DNA of 13,525 nt, taken from NCBI GenBank assembly GCA_964403795.1, contig CAYOHP010000164.1, positions 1-13,525 on the forward strand, read 5' to 3'. The DNA is from CAYOHP01 sp964403795 [NCBI: uncultured bacterium] (lineage in GTDB: Bacteria; Muiribacteriota; UBA6191; CAZXTJ01). Both the position numbers and the translations under genes were made by a program. The notes under the pieces are model-generated. The model did not search any database, had not been told where the DNA came from, and was given only the letters and a program-made list of their open reading frames with translations. Positions 5,463-13,525 of this stretch are shown here, one piece after another (the first letter of the stretch is position 1; every line of letters begins with the position of its first letter).

Positions 5463-7832
5463 TCAGCCATCCCCGGAGGCGGGAAGCGAGATCCGCCCGA
5501 TCACGATCCCGGTCTCGACCTCGGCCAGCTCGCGATGGAACCAGGCCGGGAGGATCTTGCCGTCCAGGCTCCTCAGCGTCTGGAGCAGCCGCGCCGCATC
5601 CGGTCCGAGGGCCTCGAGCCCCGTCCCGACGGAGAACGTCGCGAGCAGGATCCGGGCTCGATCGAGCGGATGCAGGGAGATCTCCGGTCGCGCGAGCGGG
5701 ATGAGCAGCTCGCGGAGGACCTCGGGGGCGACCTGGCGACTCCGATCGGAAACGAGTTCGAGGATCGCCGCGCCCCGGAGACGTCGGGTCGCCGGGTCGT
5801 CTCCCGCGGCGCGAGCCACCCGCAGGAGTCGGGAGATGCCCTCGCGGCGGCGGACCAGGTGGTCCTCGGCCCAGCCCTCGAGGATGTCGGCGGTGCGGTA
5901 CAGGATGGATCCGGCGATGAGGTCCCGGGCAGGAGTGTCGGGGCCGGGTGCCAACCATCCACGCTCCGGTCCGAACAGGGCCTGGGACATGAGGAGGGGT
6001 CCGACCAGGTGGGGCTTCAAGTGGACCAGCAGTGCGGCCCAACCCTGGTTCGGGTCGAGGGCAGCGACCGAGGCGGCCATCACGGCCCGGCGGAACGCCC
6101 TGGTGGCGGGTCGCAACCAGGTGAAGATGGCGGCCCGATCAGCCGGGGAGCGGAGCATGCCGCCCGTGACCTTGGAGAGCGGCTGGTCGGAGAAGCGGAC
6201 CAGCGGGCGCAGGCGGACGAGGAGCGGCGGCAACCCTTCGATCGCCTGGTCCGAGAGGAGCACCTCCTCCAGCTCCTGGCGTAGATCCAGGCACGTCTCC
6301 ATGGCCTCGAAGACCTCGCCTGCCCAGCCGGAAGCGGACTCCGGGACCGCATCCTCGTGCCATCGAACCGCCTCTACCAGACTTCGCAGACGTGACGGCA
6401 TGGAGCGGTCCCGCGTGCCCGGTGGCGGACCGGCGCCGAAGGCGAAGGGTGCTTCCAGGCCCAGGGATTCGAGACTCTCGTCGATGCCTGCGAGATCGTC
6501 CTGGAGGTCCCGATCGAGCCCCGCACCGGCCAGATGCGCCGTCACCTCCCGCAGCGTGCCCGGCAGCGACGGCAGCATGCCGGTCAGGGTCTCCACCTGG
6601 AGCGCGTCGGACAGGTCCGTGACCTGCAGGCCCCCGGGACCCTCGGGATCCCCGAGTCTCCGGGCCAGGGCTTGGGTCTCGGAACGGAGACCGGCGAGCA
6701 GGACGGGAAGGGGGTCTGGGCGGGAAGGAGGATCCTGCGAAGGACCCGAGGACCCTGCCGGCGACCCGGGGTCCGGGTCGCGCCCGAGCCCGAGCCCGAG
6801 CCCAATCCCGATCGCCAGGCCGAAGGCGACCAGCCCGGAACCGGCCCAGATCCGGCGAGCCGTGCTTCGCCTTCCGGGAAGTGCAGCGGGCGCAGCGGAG
6901 ATCGCGGTCGGAGAGGATCCCGCCAGTGGACCTGCCCCCTCCCCGGACCGTTCGCCCGAGGTGGGCCGCTTGAGCCGGACTGTCGCTCGCGATCCGGACC
7001 CGTCGACGATGGCCGCCGCGAACGCGGCAAGGTCCGGGAATCGCTCGTTGGGCTGCGACGCCATGGCGCGCAGCAGGGGAGCCGTGAGCCCCCAGGCATC
7101 CCGATCCGCGGGCTCGAAGGGGATCGGGGGAGTTCCCGACCGGAGGGCGTCGAGGCGTTCGGTCACGCCGGCGCCCCATGGGAGGCGGCCGGAGAGCAGC
7201 CGGTAGCCGAGCACGCCGAGGGCGAACTGGTCGGCGGCGGGTGCGATCTCTCCCCGGAGCAGCGCCTCCGGGGCCATGTACGCCGGGGTCCCCAGGACCA
7301 GGCCCACCCCGGTCTCGACGGTCGTCCCCTGGTCCTTGCGGGCGATCCCGAAGTCCACCAGGACCGCCGCATCGTCCTCCCGGACCAGGACGTTCTCCGG
7401 CTTCACGTCCCGGTGGACGACGCCCATCGCATGGGCTGCGCCCAGGGCGTCGGCGAGCTGGGTGAGCCATGGGGTCACCCGGACGGCCGGCAGGGGACCG
7501 GTGGCCGCCAGGGCGGCGAGCGAGGTTCCCGCCAGGTACTCGTAGACGATCCAGGCCGTCCCGTCCTCGTCCACCCCGAAGTCGAAGACCGACACCACAT
7601 GGGGATGGCGGAGGGATGCCGTGACCCGGGCCTCCCGTTCGAAACGTGCCCGCGAGGCGAGGTCGGGAAGGGAAGCCCGGAGGATCTTGACGGCCACGTC
7701 GCGGCCCAGCCGCAGGTCGCGGGCCCGGACCACCCGGCCGAACCCGCCCTCGCCGAGCAGCTCCAGCTCTCGAAGGCGATGGGCGAGGCCGGTCGGCAAC
7801 CAGCGTGGGGGAGAGGGGGCCATCCCCTCCAT
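5463..7832 (-). CDS. Transmembrane Ser/Thr protein kinase (789 aa) with large unrecognised extracytoplasmic domain
   Basis: A complete Hanks-type kinase catalytic domain lies at about residues 18-280. It has the glycine loop GEGGFG (27-32), catalytic Lys in VAVK (K49), the alphaC Glu (E67), HRDVKPEN (140-147, catalytic D142), DFG (160-162) and APE (187-189). The activation loop contains Thr residues suited to autophosphorylation. A juxtamembrane Ser/Pro/Ala linker precedes one membrane helix (about 328-350). About 440 residues then follow outside the membrane, mostly amphipathic helix, with no PASTA or WD repeats that I can see. The kinase domain should be cytoplasmic and phosphorylate Ser/Thr in response to whatever the outer domain senses. 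The first in-frame start is ATG 7832, with no ribosome binding site; a second ATG at 7823 is an alternative. It lies 116 bases downstream of uvrA on the same strand and is a close paralogue of the kinase fragment at 13063. Confidence 0.93.
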   Translation of the reverse strand: MEGMAPSPPRWLPTGLAHRLRELELLGEGGFGRVVRARDLRLGRDVAVKILRASLPDLASRARFEREARVTASLRHPHVVSVFDFGVDEDGTAWIVYEYLAGTSLAALAATGPLPAVRVTPWLTQLADALGAAHAMGVVHRDVKPENVLVREDDAAVLVDFGIARKDQGTTVETGVGLVLGTPAYMAPEALLRGEIAPAADQFALGVLGYRLLSGRLPWGAGVTERLDALRSGTPPIPFEPADRDAWGLTAPLLRAMASQPNERFPDLAAFAAAIVDGSGSRATVRLKRPTSGERSGEGAGPLAGSSPTAISAAPAALPGRRSTARRIWAGSGLVAFGLAIGIGLGLGLGRDPDPGSPAGSSGPSQDPPSRPDPLPVLLAGLRSETQALARRLGDPEGPGGLQVTDLSDALQVETLTGMLPSLPGTLREVTAHLAGAGLDRDLQDDLAGIDESLESLGLEAPFAFGAGPPPGTRDRSMPSRLRSLVEAVRWHEDAVPESASGWAGEVFEAMETCLDLRQELEEVLLSDQAIEGLPPLLVRLRPLVRFSDQPLSKVTGGMLRSPADRAAIFTWLRPATRAFRRAVMAASVAALDPNQGWAALLVHLKPHLVGPLLMSQALFGPERGWLAPGPDTPARDLIAGSILYRTADILEGWAEDHLVRRREGISRLLRVARAAGDDPATRRLRGAAILELVSDRSRQVAPEVLRELLIPLARPEISLHPLDRARILLATFSVGTGLEALGPDAARLLQTLRSLDGKILPAWFHRELAEVETGIVIGRISLPASGDG

Positions 7833-7836
7833 GCTA
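7831..7836 (-). promoter_or_regulatory. Candidate -10 element TAGCAT at the 789-aa kinase start
   Basis: On the minus strand TAGCAT overlaps the first ATG (7832) and lies seven bases before the second ATG (7823). That spacing would suit a leaderless transcript starting at 7823. The same hexamer is the proposed -10 of the gene at 4755. No convincing -35 is visible, so the call is weak. Confidence 0.25.
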
Positions 7837-7912
7837 CCCGGAGGGAGGATTCACGGACCTCGCCGGGGATCCGGTCGGGCGGTCGCCCATCACACGGGAG
7901 GTGCCCCGCGGG

Positions 7913-7938
7913 CGGGTCCCTGGGCAGGACCGGACCCG
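7913..7938 (-). terminator. Candidate hairpin downstream of uvrA (no U tract)
   Basis: CGGGTCC and GGACCCG form a 7-bp stem around a 12-nt loop, starting about ten bases after the uvrA stop codon. No T tract follows on the minus strand. It could attenuate read-through from uvrA into the downstream kinase gene; GC-rich noise is an alternative. Confidence 0.25.
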
Positions 7939-7948
7939 AGCCCGGGAT

Positions 7949-10852
<2,904 letters not shown>

Positions 10853-10856
10853 GCGA

Positions 10857-10862
10857 CCCTCC
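10857..10862 (-). promoter_or_regulatory. Ribosome binding site GGAGGG of uvrA
   Basis: Minus-strand GGAGGG ends four bases before the uvrA ATG at 10852, confirming that start. Confidence 0.8.
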
Positions 10863-10888
10863 GCAGGTTCCGCCCCCGAAGCCCTTCC

Positions 10889-10918
10889 AGGCTACCACCG
10901 GGCGGGTCGAGAAGTGAA
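10889..10918 (-). promoter_or_regulatory. Candidate uvrA promoter overlapped by the SOS box
   Basis: Minus-strand TTCACT (10918-10913) and TAGCCT (10894-10889) with an 18-base spacer form a weak -35/-10 pair. The LexA-like site covers the -35 hexamer, the usual geometry for LexA repression. The hexamers alone would not be convincing; the overlap raises the case. Confidence 0.35.
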
Positions 10919-10928
10919 CAGATGTTTC
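10915..10928 (-). promoter_or_regulatory. LexA/DinR-type SOS box upstream of uvrA
   Basis: The plus-strand sequence tGAACAGATGTTTC matches the Bacillus-type SOS box CGAACRNRYGTTYC at every position except the first base. It is an A/T-rich palindrome in very GC-rich DNA and lies 62 bases upstream of the uvrA start codon. uvrA is a classical SOS gene. The site overlaps the stop codon of the upstream kinase gene, so uvrA can be induced separately from that gene. The lexA gene is not in the window. Confidence 0.7.
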
Positions 10929-12996
10929 AGGGGAAGGCGGCCAGCGCGGTCTCGACCTCCCGGAGGAAGGGCGGCGAGGGTCGAGGGTCGAAATAGATGG
11001 AGAGCGGCAGGCGGATCGCCGCCAGGGCATGGCGTACCGCGCCCCTTGTCTCCTCGGGACGACGCGTCATGAGATCGGGGAGGCGGCGCGTCATGGCGAG
11101 CGCCCGGGTTCCGTCGGGAGCCGGATCCCCGGGCTCGAGGGTCAACCTCCGGGCCCGCACCTCCTGCACCAGCAGCTTGGCCGCGATGCGGTCCCGCTCC
11201 GGTCCTTCGGGCCAGGCGAGGGACCCTTCGAGACGCGCCTCGACCGCCGAGATCAGGCCGATCGCCCGGGCCGGCGGCATGGCGCGGGAACTCTGGCAGG
11301 TGGTGAGCGCGTAGAGGATGGCCTTGGCCATCCAGTAGGCGGGAACCGGTGCCTCCGCACCCGCCAGTCGTCCGGCCAGCTTCCCCAGCACGTCGTCGGG
11401 GTCCTCGGCGTTGATGGCATCGAGGTAGACCATGGCGGTCACCAGTGCCAGCACCGGGTCCGGGAGATCCGCGACCGGCCCGAGCCTCTCCCGGAAGCCG
11501 CGGACCGCCTCCCGGTAGAAGCCCAGCTGCGCCGGGACCTCGGCTGAGCGGTGCAGGTCCTCGATGCTGGTCATCCGGCTCGAGGGATCGACCACCGTGA
11601 CGTCCTCGAAGATCCGTAGGTCCTCGAGCACATGGAGTCCGCCCCCGAAGACCACCTCGTCGAAGGCCGCCCGGACCGCCGGGTCGGCGAAGGCGGCACC
11701 TCGCCGCCCGGTGCGGACCTCCCAGTCGCTCAGACCTTGCAGCCATGCAAGCAGGGCTTCGAGATACCCGTCCCAGGCATCCTGGAAGCCCGTCTCGGGT
11801 AGCCTGGCCCGGAGCTCCTCGACATGGGAGCGATCGCGCTCGCGCCGCAGCGAAGGAGTGGTAGTGAGCCACACCGTGCGGTCGTCGACCGCGTGCCCTC
11901 TCACGAGCTCGCCATGCCGCGTCACCAGGCTGACCAGGAGCTCGTCGGTCTCGCTGCCGGGATCGGTCCCGCGACGCCGGACTTCCGGAACGGGTCCGGA
12001 GGGCGCGTCGGCTGCCTTCCCCTCGTCCGGCGCTCCCCGGCCGGAGCCTCCCCGCCAGGCCGCGGCCGCAAGCATGCAGAGGACTCCCAGGCCCACCGCC
12101 ATGGCGCGGCGCGGGCCCGGCCGCGGCGCGACACCCGGTTCCGGGCCGACCTCCGGGACCCGGACCGCCTCCTCGGCCGGAGCCGATGGAACCCGGGTCG
12201 TCCTTCCTCTCGTCCCCAGCACCTCGGCGACCGCCGCCGCTCCCTGCAGCCGGGTTGCCGGATCCACCGCCAGCACCCTCGCCAGCAGGGCGGCCTCCCT
12301 CGAAGCGGGCGCTACCCGCCCGAAGCGCAGCTGCGGCGGGGCCCCGCCGTTGCCGTACCCGATCGTCTCGTCCCAGGAGAAGGGTGTACGTCCTTCCAGG
12401 GCCGCGAACAACGTGGCTCCCCAGCCGAACCAGTCGGCGGCCGGAGTAGCCGGTCCGCCCCGGACCACCTCCGGGGCCATGTAGGCCAGCGTCCCGACCA
12501 CGAACCCGTCGGCGGTGAGCGCGGTGCGCGAGGGATCGAGGGCGAAGCCGAAGTCGATGAGCCGGGCGCTGCCGTCCGGGAGGACCAGGATGTTGGCAGG
12601 CTTCACGTCGCGGTGGACCAGGCCCGCGGCATGGACCGCGTCGAGGGCCTCGGCGACCTCGAGCAGGGCCGGGACCGACCCCGGGTCGGGGATCCGCTTC
12701 TCCAGGCTCTCCCCGGGGACGTACTCGAGCACCAGCCAGGGCTCCCCGGCCCGGCTCACCCCGTAGGCGTAGAGCTGGAGGACTCCCGGGTGGCGCAGCC
12801 GCGAAAGGGTCTGGGCTTCCCGTCGGAACCGATCGCGAGCCTCGGGCGGGACCCCGGCCTGCATCAACTTCACGGCCACGATCCGGTCGAGGTGCCGGTC
12901 CCGGGCGCGCACTACCGTGCCCATCCCCCCGGCTCCGAGGAGTTCCAGGGGTTCGAAGCGCTCGACCAGCTCTTGCGGGAGACTCGGGACCGTCAC
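10927..12996 (-). CDS. Transmembrane Ser/Thr protein kinase (689 aa) with unrecognised extracytoplasmic domain
   Basis: A full Hanks-type kinase domain lies at about residues 12-262: glycine loop GAGGMG (21-26), Lys in VAVK (K43), alphaC Glu (E60), HRDVKPAN (128-135, catalytic D130), DFG (148-150) and APE (174-176). A Pro/Glu-rich linker leads to one membrane helix (about 298-314). About 370 residues of helix-rich sequence with no recognisable domain follow, predicted outside the membrane. The frame is open upstream to 13521, but that extension is antisense to the divergent kinase at 13063 and is low-complexity. GTG at 12996, directly ahead of the kinase fold, is the sensible start. It has no Shine-Dalgarno sequence; a TACACT -10-like element six bases upstream suggests leaderless translation. 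The kinase domain is clearly distinct from the other two. It lies 74 bases upstream of uvrA on the same strand. Confidence 0.92.
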   Translation of the reverse strand: MTVPSLPQELVERFEPLELLGAGGMGTVVRARDRHLDRIVAVKLMQAGVPPEARDRFRREAQTLSRLRHPGVLQLYAYGVSRAGEPWLVLEYVPGESLEKRIPDPGSVPALLEVAEALDAVHAAGLVHRDVKPANILVLPDGSARLIDFGFALDPSRTALTADGFVVGTLAYMAPEVVRGGPATPAADWFGWGATLFAALEGRTPFSWDETIGYGNGGAPPQLRFGRVAPASREAALLARVLAVDPATRLQGAAAVAEVLGTRGRTTRVPSAPAEEAVRVPEVGPEPGVAPRPGPRRAMAVGLGVLCMLAAAAWRGGSGRGAPDEGKAADAPSGPVPEVRRRGTDPGSETDELLVSLVTRHGELVRGHAVDDRTVWLTTTPSLRRERDRSHVEELRARLPETGFQDAWDGYLEALLAWLQGLSDWEVRTGRRGAAFADPAVRAAFDEVVFGGGLHVLEDLRIFEDVTVVDPSSRMTSIEDLHRSAEVPAQLGFYREAVRGFRERLGPVADLPDPVLALVTAMVYLDAINAEDPDDVLGKLAGRLAGAEAPVPAYWMAKAILYALTTCQSSRAMPPARAIGLISAVEARLEGSLAWPEGPERDRIAAKLLVQEVRARRLTLEPGDPAPDGTRALAMTRRLPDLMTRRPEETRGAVRHALAAIRLPLSIYFDPRPSPPFLREVETALAAFP

Positions 12997-13002
12997 CGGG
13001 TC

Positions 13003-13008
13003 AGTGTA
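13003..13008 (-). promoter_or_regulatory. Candidate -10 element for leaderless transcription of the 689-aa kinase
   Basis: Minus-strand TACACT (four of six to TATAAT) ends six bases before the GTG start at 12996. Transcription would then begin at or next to the start codon, consistent with the missing ribosome binding site. The -35 region is poor. The whole divergent spacer to the plus-strand kinase is only 66 bases. Confidence 0.35.
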
Positions 13009-13062
13009 GGCGGCTCGGAACCTCCCCGGCAGACTGCGGCCCTCCCGGAGCACAATGGTCCC

Positions 13063-13525
13063 ATGGACCCCGAACTCCCCCGATCCCTGGCGGGCCGGTA
13101 CCGGGCCGAGCGCATGCTCGGCGGCGGCGGCTTCGGACGGGTGATCCTGGCCCACGATCGGGAACTCGATCGCCGGGTGGCGATCAAGCTCCTCCGTGAC
13201 TCGCTCCCCGACCTCGAGAGCCGGCGCCGCTTCGAGCGCGAGGCACGCCTCACGGCCGGCTTGCGCCATCCGGGCGTGGTGGCGGTGTACGACTTCGGTG
13301 CCGAGGCCGGCGGCAGCTCCTGGATCGTCTACGAGTACCTGTCCGGGCGCTCGGTCGAGGACTGGTTGCGAGAGCACGGACCGGGCGACGACGAGCGGGT
13401 CCGACTCTGGGGAGCGATCCTGGCCGTGCTCGCCTTCGACCTGATCGTGGTCTCCCTGGTGTTCGCCATCAGCCCCGGGCACTGGACCGATTCCCTGGGG
13501 GCCCTGGCCACCCGGCTGCACGAGC
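13063..13525 (+). CDS. Ser/Thr kinase N-lobe joined to a hydrophobic segment; 3' end runs off the window
   Basis: The frame is open from ATG 13063 to the window end (154 residues, no stop). The first ~120 residues are a Hanks-kinase N-lobe: [11 protein letters not shown], glycine loop GGGGFG (20-25), Lys in VAIK (K42), alphaC Glu (E60), and the hinge region WIVYEYLSG. Residues 45-79 match residues 52-86 of the 789-aa kinase at 27 of 35 positions. After RVRLWGAIL (112-120), where helix alphaE and then HRDxKPxN should follow, a hydrophobic stretch appears instead (117-136, including [16 protein letters not shown]), then [16 protein letters not shown]. No other frame restores an HRD motif. GGAG (13047-13050) is twelve bases from the ATG, a weak ribosome binding site. 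It is either a kinase/membrane fusion, a broken gene, or a chimeric join near 13423-13440. Confidence 0.75.
   Translation, partial: MDPELPRSLAGRYRAERMLGGGGFGRVILAHDRELDRRVAIKLLRDSLPDLESRRRFEREARLTAGLRHPGVVAVYDFGAEAGGSSWIVYEYLSGRSVEDWLREHGPGDDERVRLWGAILAVLAFDLIVVSLVFAISPGHWTDSLGALATRLHE

Noticed and set aside
7905-7912. CCCGCGGG palindrome downstream of uvrA as a regulatory site
   Set aside because: An eight-base GC palindrome is expected by chance in this composition and has no supporting context.
13055-13057. ATG at 13055 as the start of the plus-strand kinase, with GGAG four bases upstream
   Set aside because: It is out of frame with the kinase; its own frame soon reaches a stop and gives no recognisable protein.
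12997-13521. N-terminal extension of the 689-aa kinase frame up to 13521
   Set aside because: This stretch is exactly antisense to the kinase N-lobe encoded from 13063 and is low-complexity. The kinase fold begins right after the GTG at 12996.

Overview
The window is GC-rich bacterial DNA, packed with genes on both strands. It carries three Hanks-type Ser/Thr kinase genes, a cytoplasmic beta-propeller protein and two secreted proteins of no recognised family. It also carries two well-conserved housekeeping genes: GTP-dependent PEP carboxykinase (pckG, 5'-truncated) and the excision-repair ATPase UvrA. The kinase density and GC content fit groups such as Planctomycetota, Myxococcota or Acidobacteriota, but nothing here settles the phylum. 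There is no phage, IS element, CRISPR, tRNA or rRNA.

Plus strand, left half (1-5435): the C-terminal half of pckG; a 753-aa WD40-like propeller protein starting 17 bases after it at a TTG codon; a secreted low-complexity protein with Gly/Arg-rich, RPVV-repeat and Gln/Met-rich segments (3259 onward); and a small secreted protein (4755-5435, TTG start). The reading frame of the low-complexity protein appears to run past its natural end near 4540, through two GC hairpins and the next gene's probable promoter. That suggests a lost stop codon or a frameshift in a G8/C7 homopolymer region.

Minus strand, right half (12996-5463): transmembrane kinase (689 aa), then uvrA (967 aa), then a second transmembrane kinase (789 aa), all co-oriented with short gaps. 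Both kinases have a complete cytoplasmic catalytic domain, one membrane helix and a large unrecognised extracytoplasmic region. A close match to the Gram-positive-type LexA box, tGAAC-AGAT-GTTTC, overlaps the first kinase's stop codon and lies just upstream of uvrA. uvrA is therefore probably under SOS control from its own promoter.

A third kinase gene starts at 13063 on the plus strand, divergent from the 689-aa kinase. It is a close paralogue of the 789-aa kinase up to about residue 120. A hydrophobic, membrane-helix-like segment then stands where the HRD catalytic loop should begin, and the window ends. This is either a real kinase-N-lobe/membrane fusion or a chimeric sequence end.

Working together: the strongest inference is SOS-regulated excision repair placed within a Ser/Thr-kinase signalling cluster. 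A functional link between the kinases and UvrA is not shown by the sequence.
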